Origin: Deltaproteobacteria bacterium
GTDB taxonomy: Bacteria; Desulfobacterota; Desulfarculia; Adiutricales; JAGVGV01
Assembly (NCBI GenBank): GCA_015233515.1
Contig: JADFXS010000015.1
Span: 1 to 29,074, forward strand
Reading direction: 5' to 3'
Length of the DNA stretch: 29,074 nucleotides
Shown: positions 13,662-22,725 of the stretch, in pieces
Layout of the letters: each line of letters opens with the position of its first letter
Numbering within the stretch: position 1 is the stretch's first letter
Position numbers and translations under genes: made by a program
The notes under the pieces: generated by a model
What the model saw: the letters and a program-made list of their open reading frames with translations, nothing else
Told to the model about the DNA's origin: nothing
Database searches by the model: none

Positions 13662-14828
13662 TTATTTTGATAAGATGTTAGATTGAATAGCTGGTTTACT
13701 GTCAATTTCATTTCTGTTAGGCTTAAATTTGTTCAAAATCCGGCTATGAAACTCAAGATGGCGTGGAAGCTGTTCAACCCAATATTTCCAGTCATGGCCG
13801 CCTTCCGAAGCTAAATAGGTCTGGGAGTCGATTAGAGACATTTGATTTGAAAATTCCTTGTTGTCGGCAAAAGCCAGTTTGTCCTGCTTTCCGGTAGTAA
13901 TGTAAAGGGGTAATTTTTCCGTATATTCTTTATTTTTTTTGGCTAAATGAACAGCGGAGTGTGCCTCCCAGTTTGATCTGTTTTGGTCGTTTAATTCACC
14001 AAAAACCTTGTCAAGATTCCAGCTTTTTGGGTGTTTGGTAATGTTAAGAATTCCACTCATTGAACTGGCCGACACGAATTCATCAGGATGGCGTAAAGCC
14101 AAAGTTACAGCGCCGTGGCCTCCCATGGATAAGCCGGCAATGCTTTTTAAGCCGTTATTTATAAATTTAGCGTTAATATCAGGTATTAATTCGTTAAAAA
14201 AATAGGATTCAATCATGCTGTTTTTGCTATCGGCGTACCAACCAAACTGTTCTCCATCCGGAGTAACGATAATTAGACTATATTTATCAGATAGATAAAG
14301 TAATTCGTTTTTAGCATGGATATACCAAGCTTCATAGTCATCGTAAGCGCCATGCAACAAATATAAGACGGGACAATTTTTTTCCCGTCGGCATTTTTCT
14401 GATTCAAAAATGTAATAATAGGTGAGCTTTTGTCGAAGTTCAGATTGAATAATTTGTTTGTCAACCTTGGCGTTGATCAATAGTTTTTTATTTAAAGCGG
14501 AGATGTCTTGGTCTTCTGTTTTCAAATCAAGATCGGCTGGAATTATAGTGGGGGTTAAGGTGGTCGGGTTATCATTTTTGGTGTCAGTACCAGTGGTGGT
14601 TGCAGATATGGGTTTGGAGTCGTCGGGCTTGGGAGGATCAATTTTTTGATCAGTAGGTTTAGTGATTTCGGATTTAGCGCTGCTAAATTTTTCTGTAGTT
14701 GCTGTTTTACTTTTGTCGGATCCATTTGATGAGCAATTAGAAAAAAAGAGAAAAAAAACGACTATAAGAGGTATAGAGATAAAGTAGTTTATCAAGTAGG
14801 ATCTTGTGTTGGAAATAGAAAAATTCAT
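13662..14828 (-). CDS. Putative esterase (esterase D / PF00756-type) lipoprotein
   Basis: A 388-residue protein from the ATG at 14828, which has GGAG nine bases upstream; an ATG five codons earlier lacks a site. The hydrophobic N-terminus ends FFLFFSNC, a rough lipobox with Cys32. About 85 residues of Ser/Thr/Lys/Pro-rich linker follow. The alpha/beta-hydrolase domain spans about 120-368: VLYLLHGAYDD (oxyanion region, 154-164), nucleophile Ser234 in AGLSMGGHGA, likely acid Asp316 in TTGKQDKLAF, and His345 in EGGHDWKYW. This arrangement matches S-formylglutathione hydrolase, tributyrin esterase and feruloyl or acetylxylan esterases of the family; the substrate is not deducible. It lies 65 bases downstream of the next gene on the same strand, possibly in one operon. 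Confidence 0.75.
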   Translation of the reverse strand: MNFSISNTRSYLINYFISIPLIVVFFLFFSNCSSNGSDKSKTATTEKFSSAKSEITKPTDQKIDPPKPDDSKPISATTTGTDTKNDNPTTLTPTIIPADLDLKTEDQDISALNKKLLINAKVDKQIIQSELRQKLTYYYIFESEKCRREKNCPVLYLLHGAYDDYEAWYIHAKNELLYLSDKYSLIIVTPDGEQFGWYADSKNSMIESYFFNELIPDINAKFINNGLKSIAGLSMGGHGAVTLALRHPDEFVSASSMSGILNITKHPKSWNLDKVFGELNDQNRSNWEAHSAVHLAKKNKEYTEKLPLYITTGKQDKLAFADNKEFSNQMSLIDSQTYLASEGGHDWKYWVEQLPRHLEFHSRILNKFKPNRNEIDSKPAIQSNILSK

Positions 14829-14893
14829 CTTGAAGAGCTCCATTTAATTTATATGACTGGTTATTAAAAGTCTTTGATAAGCGTTAATGAGCG

Positions 14894-15742
14894 TTACCTG
14901 GTTTGCCGAGGGTACCAAGTCGACATTTTCCATTCGCCATCGACCTTTCGCATTTCTATGGTTACTTCCCATTCCTTATATGGTTCACCTATGGATTGAC
15001 CGTATGCTTTGAACCATAAACGGCAATTGTTGTCGAATTGACTCAAAATTCGCGAATCAAGGACTTTGAAATCCACGATATTTTCTATCATTTTCTTTCG
15101 GCCGTAATTTCTTAGTTCAGGAACTAAAAAATTAAGAGCCCGGTCAACCTCTTTATTGTTACAGGCTTGATAAAACTCACTTATTACCTCATTTGGACTC
15201 AGAAACGAGGAGGTTTGGTTGAGAAAATTATTTTGTGATTTATTTGAAGAAGAGGTTGTCTCGGCCGGGGTCGTGGGTGATTCTTTATGTATCGAATTGA
15301 TAATTTTAGGTTCGGGGGTAACGAGTCGAGCTTGACTGATAATGAGACTACCTAACATAAAACCATCTATTACGCCTTCGAATTTGATAATTTGACCTGC
15401 TTGGGTTCTGGTCGCTGCCGATGATGTTGTCGAAGGTAATAATATAACGCAGGCAATTTCGCGCCGGGAGATATTATTGGCTGTGGAAATTTTAGATCCA
15501 GTCTGAGTTTGTTGAATTTCTTCGATTTCACCCTGACCGCTAATCTTCTTCCCTTTCATCTCGCTGATTTTTTTTTGAAAATCGTCGTTAGATAAAGAAC
15601 TGTTAGGTTTGAATACGTCAAATAGGTCGGTCAGCGCGATCGTTTCGGATCCAGCCCACGTCAGATTGGAAATGAATGTAGAAGCTACAGAACTTGAGAA
15701 GGTACATAATAAGACTAACAGAGTAATTTTGACAGTCCGCAT
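14894..15742 (-). CDS. Secreted protein with OB-fold-like and NTF2/DUF4878-like domains
   Basis: A 282-residue protein with a signal peptide of about 30 residues. Residues about 60-142 (MKGKKISGQGEIEEI...QIIKFEGVIDGFMLGSLIIS) resemble the tRNA_anti-like OB-fold found in periplasmic proteins and lipoproteins. A Ser/Thr-rich linker follows (about 155-180). The C-terminal part (about 182-280: NEVISEFYQACNNKEVDRAL...WEVTIEMRKVDGEWKMSTWY) resembles small NTF2/DUF4878-type lipoprotein domains. The ATG has GAGGTG upstream. It lies 88 bases after the large membrane protein gene on the same strand. Function unknown; domain calls are by pattern. Confidence 0.55.
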   Translation of the reverse strand: MRTVKITLLVLLCTFSSSVASTFISNLTWAGSETIALTDLFDVFKPNSSLSNDDFQKKISEMKGKKISGQGEIEEIQQTQTGSKISTANNISRREIACVILLPSTTSSAATRTQAGQIIKFEGVIDGFMLGSLIISQARLVTPEPKIINSIHKESPTTPAETTSSSNKSQNNFLNQTSSFLSPNEVISEFYQACNNKEVDRALNFLVPELRNYGRKKMIENIVDFKVLDSRILSQFDNNCRLWFKAYGQSIGEPYKEWEVTIEMRKVDGEWKMSTWYPRQTR

Positions 15743-15830
15743 ATAACACCTCTCGTTTACAAAATGATTATGAAAAGAACGTTTAAATCCAACTTAAGAT
15801 ATCGGACTTAGATTAAATTATTAAAAATCA

Positions 15831-18422
15831 TTACATTTTAAGAGTTAAACCTGTGTAACGGTCATAAGATCTTCTGATGTTGGGAAATTCTCGATTTTTA
15901 TTTGTCCAGAACCCAAATAGCTGTACTGCCAGAATAACAGTCAACGCCAACGGAGTATAAATGATAACGGCCATCATGAATTTGGCGAATGTCTCCATAA
16001 AGACAGATATGAACAACAAAATTTTTTGATCTGAATAGGATGAAATTGAAATAAATGCAAATTTCAGCGAATAAAAAAAGGCTGAAACAATATATAAACT
16101 AACGATAGTTAAAAGGAGACATAAAAGGAAAAAAGGTGTATAAAATCGAGTCTTTGCTGAAAAGATTTCATTTTTTAGAGTTTTAATCCGATCAACTAAG
16201 GAACTGTTGGATTCTTTAAGAGAATTTACTTTGCTGGTCAGGCCGACCATATTTGTCGTCATTTCTTTTTTGAGTCTAAGCGTTATTAGATGATCCAGCA
16301 TTTCAAGGTCATTCTTAAGCAGATTGTTTCCGATATTCCTTATTAAATTGCTAGTTAATACTGCGTATAAGAAGCTCTGATCATTCAAATTGCCGTCATT
16401 GATTATAAATCCTGTATAAATTGAGTCAAAGACGGGTTTAAGCAAGTATTGAATTTTGAGTGTATCCGGTACGGCGGTAGTTGTTTCTTTGGCCACCAGA
16501 TACATCTCATACCTTATATTTTTAAATTTACCAAGATCATGCGCTGAAATAAATTTCGCAGCTTCCTGAGAAATTCGCCACTTGTTTGGAAAAGTCATAT
16601 TAGTAAGTAACGTTGGATTGTTAGCGTAGACAAAATCAAGAAATTCTAAAAAGGTCTGGAATTCTTTTTCGAAAAGAACTGGTAAAATCATTGCGGCTTT
16701 TGTAAGACGTTTTTTAAAATAAAATAAATATTTACTCATATCACTTGCTGTCAGAACCGAGATGAAATCCCGGTCTATCAGAGATGATTTATCAGCTTGA
16801 TCATCAAATAATTCTTGATCCTTGGTAACAAGAGCATCAAGCCATACTGTGCGATCCAGACCCAGGGCCGTGAATAAGGCACTCAAATCCGGTAAATTAA
16901 AACCGGCAATCTTTACTTGAAACTCTACCAGCATCCGAAATAATTGATCGATATCAACCGGCCGATATTGTTTGATCATTTGCGCAAATTCAACTCGATT
17001 TTTGAATGTGTGCCAAGTGACACTTTCAAGTCGGACTAATTTAATTGTGGCCGAGACCAATGGCTCATTTAAATTTTGAAACAAGAGACAAGCCATGGCT
17101 TTCACTGTATCCGAATAGCCCTGGGTTTGCGTCGATAAATCGGCAAAATTATATAAATCAGGATTAGCTCGAGACAATTTCCTATAAACTTTTTCGAATT
17201 TGGAAAGAATTATTTCATTTTTCATAAAGTCAGGCCAACGCCAAGCAATTTTTTTAAATAAGGTTACGGCCTGGTCTGGTTGATAATAGGAGATCAAGTC
17301 AGCCAGATTAAAAATATCAGCAGTTTCCTGGGCACCGGCGACGAGCATGGTCAATACATCTATCATGTCCGCAGCTATAACGGATAATTTATTTTTTGTT
17401 TCCGCGCAGTTATTTATGATTTCAAGCTCAATTATTTTTGTTTTTAAGCTTTTGGAAGATAATAAAGTGATGGTTCGAAGGCGATCCTGGTAGAATTTTT
17501 TAATTTCGTTATCTGGTAGGGTAAACATTAAGTTGTAAACGCTTAGAAGACAGTTGGGCGATGAGCAATTTTCAAACAAAGATTTGAAATCACCATAGGT
17601 GATATCCTTCTGCTCAAGAAAAATTCGATGGGCCAGATAATTGTATTTATGTTCGTAGGAACCCCTGGTAAAGGTTGGAAACAATGAAAGACCGTTATAA
17701 GATGAATAGGTCAAATTTTCTCTATTTTTTGCATATTTAGTTGTTATATAGTTCTTTTGGAACTCAACGCCATATAGATAATAGCCAATATCGGTCAGAG
17801 TCGATGTTTCCGCCCAAGCTACCGAAGGAAACAGCATTAGTAAACAAATAATCAAAAGGCTTATCCGGTGAGAACCTCTTATGCTTTCAACTATAAATCG
17901 CCAAGTCAGCTTGGATTGGAAGAGCAAAAACCATTTCAGCGGGTTATAATGTTTTAAATATTGTAAATAAATAATAATCAACAGTAATGAAAGAATCGTT
18001 ACCACCCAAAGTATCGTTATCGGCCAATTATAATATTGAAATAAAGGTCCATACCACGAATTTGGCAGAAAAAAATCGCCAAACCATTTTATGAAATCAG
18101 CGCCAAATAAATCAAGTCTCAACTCCGACTTTGCCTTTTCCAAGCGGGTCTCTTCCGCGGTAAGACTTTCAATCTCGGCGGTCAATTTCTTTTGGTCATC
18201 CAGATATTTTTTAAACTCTGGGCTCTGAATAAAAGGTGGTTCCAATTCCGTTCCAGCCTGAACCGGACCGACTCCAGCCATAAAATTTGCCAGTCCGCAG
18301 ACAATTATGACCAGAATAACTGAAACTCCAACCCGGCGGAAAAAAAAAGCGAAGAAAGCCCTGAAAACCGCAAGCTGAACATAAAATATGGAATTTATTC
18401 GATTACCATTGGCATGTCCCAT
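15831..18422 (-). CDS. Large membrane protein of unknown family
   Basis: An 863-residue protein from the ATG at 18422, chosen because AAAGGAG lies nine bases upstream; an in-frame start 14 codons earlier has no site. Two hydrophobic segments look like signal peptides (about 30-56, ending GPVQA; about 186-203, ending PSVAWA). Between them are a coiled-coil stretch (KKLTAEIESLTAEETRLEKA) and a strong transmembrane helix (WPITILWVVTILSLLLIIIY). About 550 mostly helical, presumably periplasmic residues follow, then a short coiled coil and two to three C-terminal transmembrane helices (about 760-850). No enzymatic motif was recognised. The two signal-like endings may mean internal cleavage or an ancient gene fusion. 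Confidence 0.5.
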   Translation of the reverse strand: MGHANGNRINSIFYVQLAVFRAFFAFFFRRVGVSVILVIIVCGLANFMAGVGPVQAGTELEPPFIQSPEFKKYLDDQKKLTAEIESLTAEETRLEKAKSELRLDLFGADFIKWFGDFFLPNSWYGPLFQYYNWPITILWVVTILSLLLIIIYLQYLKHYNPLKWFLLFQSKLTWRFIVESIRGSHRISLLIICLLMLFPSVAWAETSTLTDIGYYLYGVEFQKNYITTKYAKNRENLTYSSYNGLSLFPTFTRGSYEHKYNYLAHRIFLEQKDITYGDFKSLFENCSSPNCLLSVYNLMFTLPDNEIKKFYQDRLRTITLLSSKSLKTKIIELEIINNCAETKNKLSVIAADMIDVLTMLVAGAQETADIFNLADLISYYQPDQAVTLFKKIAWRWPDFMKNEIILSKFEKVYRKLSRANPDLYNFADLSTQTQGYSDTVKAMACLLFQNLNEPLVSATIKLVRLESVTWHTFKNRVEFAQMIKQYRPVDIDQLFRMLVEFQVKIAGFNLPDLSALFTALGLDRTVWLDALVTKDQELFDDQADKSSLIDRDFISVLTASDMSKYLFYFKKRLTKAAMILPVLFEKEFQTFLEFLDFVYANNPTLLTNMTFPNKWRISQEAAKFISAHDLGKFKNIRYEMYLVAKETTTAVPDTLKIQYLLKPVFDSIYTGFIINDGNLNDQSFLYAVLTSNLIRNIGNNLLKNDLEMLDHLITLRLKKEMTTNMVGLTSKVNSLKESNSSLVDRIKTLKNEIFSAKTRFYTPFFLLCLLLTIVSLYIVSAFFYSLKFAFISISSYSDQKILLFISVFMETFAKFMMAVIIYTPLALTVILAVQLFGFWTNKNREFPNIRRSYDRYTGLTLKM

Positions 18423-18464
18423 AATGAATAACTCCTTTGTCGCAATTTCAAGTCCGACGGTCAC

Positions 18465-19016
18465 AGCCTTATCATTTGAATTTATACCCGTATAACATCA
18501 TAATAAATATGATAATCGCCCATATTCTATAAAAACGAAGACTTCCGATAGTCGGTCTTTATATCGGACATGATCTGACTCGCTAATTCGGATCTGCGTA
18601 GCCAATCCCAGCTTTTTCCGGTTTAATACCGGTATCAACATTTTCCTTATATGTTAGATATTTGAATCAGCAACCGAAAAATTAATCTAAATCTACACCT
18701 GCCCGGCAAGCATCGTCAACAAAAAACAACGAAGATACCCGATGCTTTTCTGACAAGAGTATTCTATCAACAATAAATTATTATCAGAAACTTAAGAAGT
18801 TTTTGACGATTGAAACGGTCTGGAGAATAATGTCATCTGAAGAAAGAACACGATTTTTAAGGATCATGATGAATACTAAAAGTCTCATATTATTCATTTG
18901 TAGCGGGTTACCATGTGATAACGGTCATGGATGAGGAAGCCGTAAAAAAGATAAAATCGAAGCGGTCTTGGGCGATGAAGATGTATATTTTTTCGCGAAT
19001 GTCAGCAATCATCGAG
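18465..19016. other. Gene-free stretch with weak coding-like remnant
   Basis: AT-rich intergenic DNA. Near 18925-19010 two plus-strand frames look partly coding (MDEEAVKKIK in one, then KIEAVLGDEDVYFFANVSN in another), as if a small gene had been frameshifted. There is no ribosome binding site and no full ORF. Nothing else is supportable. Confidence 0.25.
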
Positions 19017-19062
19017 TCGATCCTGGCTTGACCCAGAGGTTCCGGGTCAGGTTCAGGATCGA
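19017..19062 (-). terminator. Long imperfect hairpin downstream of the DUF5684-like gene
   Basis: TCGATCCTG and CAGGATCGA form a 9-bp outer stem, with TGACCC/GGGTCA as an inner stem around a nine-base loop. It lies 26 bases beyond the stop of the minus-strand gene. No clear U-tract follows on that strand, so termination is plausible but unproven. Confidence 0.4.
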
Positions 19063-19087
19063 CCGGATTCATACAGCCATTAACCGG

Positions 19088-19441
19088 TTATTGGTAGGAA
19101 GCGTCTCCGAACCCGAGCATGGGCCAGAATATAAAAGGCAAGAAGAACAGGCCGACGCCATAACCGGCGCTTTTACCGAATTTCTGGGCCACGGCCAGAC
19201 TGACCAGTAGAAAAATGATGGCGTTGATCAAGGGGATCAGCATTAAAATGATCCACCAAATGGGTTTGCCGGCGATTTCCAGCAGGACCACGATGTTGTA
19301 AATGGGGATGAGGCACGCCCAGCCGGGTTTGCCGGCCTTGGAAAATACTTTCCACATGCCCACAATCAAAAGAATTACAATAGCCAGGTAGATGACGATT
19401 CCGATTAAGCCTAAACCCTCTGCGGCAGCGTTCGAGTCCAT
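19088..19441 (-). CDS. Small membrane protein, DUF5684-like
   Basis: A 117-residue protein with about four hydrophobic segments: GLIGIVIYLAIVILLIVGMW, then a conserved block KAGKPGWACLIPIYNIVVLL, then IWWIILMLIPLINAIIFLLV, and a C-terminal FGKSAGYGVGLFFLPFIFWP ending LGFGDASYQ. The KAGKPGW..LIPIYN and LGFG(D/N).Y signatures are those of the DUF5684 family of small inner-membrane proteins of unknown function, often found near signal peptidase or sortase-type genes. GAGGTG precedes the ATG. It is transcribed away from pgi. Confidence 0.7.
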   Translation of the reverse strand: MDSNAAAEGLGLIGIVIYLAIVILLIVGMWKVFSKAGKPGWACLIPIYNIVVLLEIAGKPIWWIILMLIPLINAIIFLLVSLAVAQKFGKSAGYGVGLFFLPFIFWPMLGFGDASYQ

Positions 19442-19756
19442 GATACACCTCTCAGTAAGTTTTGGATGCCTCCGGCGTTATGGGTACAGTGAAACACTCT
19501 TCCCTTCGCCAGGGCCGATTAGCAAAAATAATTATTTATAACTTATTCTTAGTTATCCTGATTTATGCGGCAGGCACCGCAGTTTTAGAGTATCAATCGC
19601 TCCGGAACCACATTTTGCCGATTATAGAGACATGTCGCTTGGCAAAATGACTTGAAGATCGTTCCTCGAAGTGAAAGGCTTTCGCTACTCTCGAATAACC
19701 TAAGATTTGACGATAAATTTATCCCCTGTTAAGCTTAATGTCAAGAGGAAACAAGT
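19442..19756. other. Gene-free stretch upstream of pgi
   Basis: A 62-codon plus-strand frame at 19462-19650 has one hydrophobic stretch but no Shine-Dalgarno and unconvincing composition, so no gene is called. No promoter was clear enough to annotate. Confidence 0.3.
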
Positions 19757-19806
19757 TCCCAAATTCACTTGCAGGTATCAATGCCCGCAAGTGGTGAATT
19801 GGGGGA
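19757..19806 (+). repeat. Imperfect inverted repeat upstream of pgi
   Basis: TCCCAAATTCACTTGC pairs with GCAAGTGGTGAATTGGGGGA around a short loop, with three unpaired bases in the right arm. It lies about 125 bases before the pgi start and could be a terminator for earlier transcription, a protein-binding site or a leader structure. No U-tract follows directly. Confidence 0.4.
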
Positions 19807-19931
19807 TTTTCCATCCATTGACTTAACTCCTCTTCAACGTTAGCATGAATCGGCAATTTCGATAGCATCTAGCTAACGACCAACAACCAGGACTTACCGT
19901 TAACGTTTTAAAATATAAGGAGGTTTTCCCC

Positions 19932-21581
19932 ATGACCGGACTAAAGGACCTATCCGCCTGGAAAGCTCTTTCCGCGCATCACATGGAAGCCGCCGGCCTC
20001 CGTTTAAGGGATTTATTCGCCGCCGACCCTGAGCGCTTCCAAAAATTTTCCGTGCAACTAGGGGATATCCTTCTGGACTATTCCAAGAATCTGATCACCG
20101 ACCAAACCATGTCCCTGCTCTTTGACTTGGCGCGTCAAGCCAATCTGTCGAATAAAATCGAAGCCATGTTCACCGGCCGCAAAATCAATGTTACTGAAGG
20201 TCGAGCCGTGCTCCATACAGCTCTGCGCAACCGATCCAACCAACCGGTTTACGTGGATGGTCAAGACGTGATGCCGGCGATAAACGCCGTTCTGGCCAAA
20301 ATGCGCGTCTTTACCGATAGAGTCCGCGGCGGCGAATGGAAAGGCTATACCGGCCAACCGATCAGGGATGTGGTCAATATCGGTATCGGCGGTTCAGACC
20401 TGGGGCCCATGATGGTGGTTTCCGCGCTGACTCATTACACCTCGCCTCAACTTCGCGCCCATTTTGTCTCCAACGTGGACGGGACCCACCTGGCTGAAAC
20501 CCTTAAAGGCCTCAATCCCGCCACTACCCTGTTCATTATCGCCTCCAAAACCTTTACCACTCAGGAGACGATCACCAACGCCATTTCCGCCAGGGAGTGG
20601 CTCCTGGCTGAAGCTCGAGAACATTCCGCCGTGGCCAGGCATTTCGTGGCCCTGTCCACCAACCAAAAAGCCGTGGAAGCTTTCGGCATCGATTCGGCCA
20701 ATATGTTCGAGTTCTGGGATTGGGTCGGCGGCCGTTACTCTCTGTGGTCGGCCATCGGTCTTTCCATAGCCTTGGCTGTGGGCATGGATCGGTTCGAAGA
20801 GCTTTTAAGCGGAGCGCATCAGGTTGACCGGCACTTCCGCTCCGCTCCTTTTGAAAAGAACCCGCCGGTCATCATGGCCCTCCTAGGTATCTGGTATAAC
20901 AATTTTTTCGGCGCCCAAACCCAGGCCATCCTGCCCTATGACCAGTATCTTCTGCGTTTCCCGGCCTATTTTCAACAAGGCGACATGGAAAGCAACGGCA
21001 AGAGCGTCACCCTGGCCGGAGAGCCGGTCGATTATTCCACGGGTCCCATTGTCTGGGGGGAACCAGGCACCAATGGCCAGCATGCTTTTTACCAGCTTAT
21101 CCACCAGGGAACCAAGCTTATCCCTTGCGATTTCTTGGCCCCGGCCTTGAGCCACAACCCTGTGGGCGAACATCATCCCATCCTTCTTTCCAATTTCTTC
21201 GCCCAGACCGAAGCCTTGATGAAAGGCAAGACGCCCGAAGAAGCCCTAGCGGAATTAACGGCCGCGGGTCTGTCCGGACCCGAGTTGAAAGCGCTGCTGC
21301 CCCACAAAGTCTTCGCGGGCAACAAGCCGACCAATTCGATTCTATTTAAAAAACTGACGCCATATACTTTAGGGGCTTTGATCGCCTTGTATGAACATAA
21401 AATTTTTGTGCAAGGCGCAATCTGGAACGTCAATTCCTTTGACCAATGGGGGGTCGAGTTAGGTAAGCAACTGGCCAAGCATATCCTGCCTCAATTGAAA
21501 GATGACCGGGAAGTCGAAGGTCATGATTCCTCAACCAATGGCCTGATCAACTACTTTAAACAACTCCGAAAGGAAGGCTGA
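19932..21581 (+). CDS. pgi: Glucose-6-phosphate isomerase
   Basis: A 549-residue protein, exactly the usual length for bacterial long-form Pgi. It interconverts glucose-6-phosphate and fructose-6-phosphate in the cytoplasm. Motifs: [11 protein letters not shown] at 149-159, SKTFTTQET at 205-213 (phosphate site), signature [16 protein letters not shown] at 263-278, GDMESNGK with Glu353, [14 protein letters not shown] with His384, and signature [12 protein letters not shown] with Lys512. These match the catalytic Glu, His and Lys of the E. coli enzyme (355, 386, 514). AAGGAGG sits about ten bases before the ATG. Fructose-6-phosphate made here is the substrate of the isomerase half of ManC encoded nearby. 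Confidence 0.97.
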   Translation: MTGLKDLSAWKALSAHHMEAAGLRLRDLFAADPERFQKFSVQLGDILLDYSKNLITDQTMSLLFDLARQANLSNKIEAMFTGRKINVTEGRAVLHTALRNRSNQPVYVDGQDVMPAINAVLAKMRVFTDRVRGGEWKGYTGQPIRDVVNIGIGGSDLGPMMVVSALTHYTSPQLRAHFVSNVDGTHLAETLKGLNPATTLFIIASKTFTTQETITNAISAREWLLAEAREHSAVARHFVALSTNQKAVEAFGIDSANMFEFWDWVGGRYSLWSAIGLSIALAVGMDRFEELLSGAHQVDRHFRSAPFEKNPPVIMALLGIWYNNFFGAQTQAILPYDQYLLRFPAYFQQGDMESNGKSVTLAGEPVDYSTGPIVWGEPGTNGQHAFYQLIHQGTKLIPCDFLAPALSHNPVGEHHPILLSNFFAQTEALMKGKTPEEALAELTAAGLSGPELKALLPHKVFAGNKPTNSILFKKLTPYTLGALIALYEHKIFVQGAIWNVNSFDQWGVELGKQLAKHILPQLKDDREVEGHDSSTNGLINYFKQLRKEG

Positions 21582-21595
21582 AAGCGAAATAAGTC

Positions 21596-21639
21596 GATAC
21601 CAGGTCACGCCGGTAATAAAGTTGACGTGACTTGGTATC
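21596..21639 (+). terminator. Hairpin after pgi, possible terminator
   Basis: GATACCAGGTCACG and CGTGACTTGGTATC form a 14-position stem with one G-T mismatch, beginning 15 bases after the pgi stop. The following sequence (AACTCTCTATT) has few Us, so it may terminate weakly or only protect the 3' end. Confidence 0.5.
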
Positions 21640-21783
21640 AACTCTCTATTGGACCCATCCACCGGCCTGATACCCTCGCGACATTTATCTTTTGAGCCAA
21701 AAGATCGCTTACCGCTCTCCATGGGCCAGGGCCGTGAATAGGCATTGAATTTTAGCCGGCTCAATATATTCAAGGAGTAGGTA

Positions 21784-22725
21784 ATGAATTATGCCATCGA
21801 CGTCAAAGGGGTTCGGAAAACCTTTGTTTCCGGACTTTTTAGAAAACGACGAAAAGAAGCCCTAAAAGGGATTGACTTGCAAGTGCCGGTCGGAGCCTTC
21901 TGGGGCCTGCTCGGACCGAACGGCGCGGGTAAGACCACCCTGCTCTCCATTCTGTCCAACTTGATAATTCCGGAACAAGGGCAAGTCTTGGTGCTGGGAA
22001 AAGATATCCGCCTGCAAGGGTCGAAAATCTTTCCGAAAATCAACTTGACTTCCGGCCATGCCAATTTCTTGTGGAGCCTGACGGTCAGGGAAAACCTGGA
22101 ATATTTTGGCATGCTTTATGGCCTGGCGCGAAAGGCGCGAACCAAGAAAATTGATTATTTATTGGACTTTTTCGATTTGACCAATTTCGCGCGAGTCAAG
22201 TTCGACGAACTTTCCACCGGGACCAAACAGAGACTGGCCCTGGCCAAGGCGCTGATAAACGATCCGGAGTTACTTTTGCTCGATGAGCCGACCGTGGGTC
22301 TCGATCCCGATGTGGCCCGTAAAATTCGCGAAGGTATCCAACAGCTGCATCGCGAAAAAGGAGTAACCATCCTGATGACCACCCACAATATGAAAGAAGC
22401 GGAGCTGCTTTGCGAGCAGGTCGCTTTTATCCGGGAAGGCGCCATTCAGGCCTACGGCCGGCCCGATGATCTTAAAGAGCAACTGCATCTCGGCGATGCC
22501 GTGGCGGTCGATTTTGAAGGATCGCTGGATCAGGCGGCCCTCACTCGTTTGCCGGGGGTGTACCGGTTGCAGGTCAACGATTCCTGTTGCCGAATACTGG
22601 TTGACGATCACCATATCCGCTTGCCCCGGATCTTCGATTATTTTCATACCGCCCACATCACCATCCGCTCCATCAGCATACAGGAGGCCGATCTTGAGGA
22701 ATTATTTTTTGCTTTTGCAGGGTGA
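21784..22725 (+). CDS. ABC transporter ATP-binding protein (exporter type)
   Basis: A 313-residue ATPase. Walker A is GPNGAGKT at 44-51, the signature LSTGTKQR at 143-150, Walker B LLLLDEP at 163-169, a D-loop VGLDP, and the switch His201. The usual Q-loop glutamine is not evident: the segment reads INLTSGHANFLWSLTVRENL. A C-terminal domain of about 90 residues follows the nucleotide-binding domain, as in DrrA/NodI-type exporters. It overlaps the permease gene by 32 bases, so the two form one transporter. An AGGAGTAG site precedes the ATG. The substrate is unknown; position between pgi and manC hints at envelope or polysaccharide export, but that is weak. Confidence 0.88.
   Translation: MNYAIDVKGVRKTFVSGLFRKRRKEALKGIDLQVPVGAFWGLLGPNGAGKTTLLSILSNLIIPEQGQVLVLGKDIRLQGSKIFPKINLTSGHANFLWSLTVRENLEYFGMLYGLARKARTKKIDYLLDFFDLTNFARVKFDELSTGTKQRLALAKALINDPELLLLDEPTVGLDPDVARKIREGIQQLHREKGVTILMTTHNMKEAELLCEQVAFIREGAIQAYGRPDDLKEQLHLGDAVAVDFEGSLDQAALTRLPGVYRLQVNDSCCRILVDDHHIRLPRIFDYFHTAHITIRSISIQEADLEELFFAFAG
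22682..22687 (+). promoter_or_regulatory. Ribosome binding site setting a TTG start for the permease
   Basis: AGGAGG ends six bases before TTG at 22694. No ATG in the permease frame lies close by, and upstream in-frame ATGs would fall inside unrelated ATPase-coding sequence. Confidence 0.7.

Noticed and set aside
18968..19210. Plus-strand 80-codon ORF (GDEDVYFFANVSN...)
   Set aside because: Its second half is antisense to the well-supported DUF5684-like gene and it crosses the hairpin at 19017-19062; at most the first part is a gene remnant.
19462..19650. Plus-strand 62-codon ORF with one hydrophobic segment between the DUF5684-like gene and pgi
   Set aside because: No Shine-Dalgarno at either ATG and no recognisable family; too weak to call a small membrane protein.
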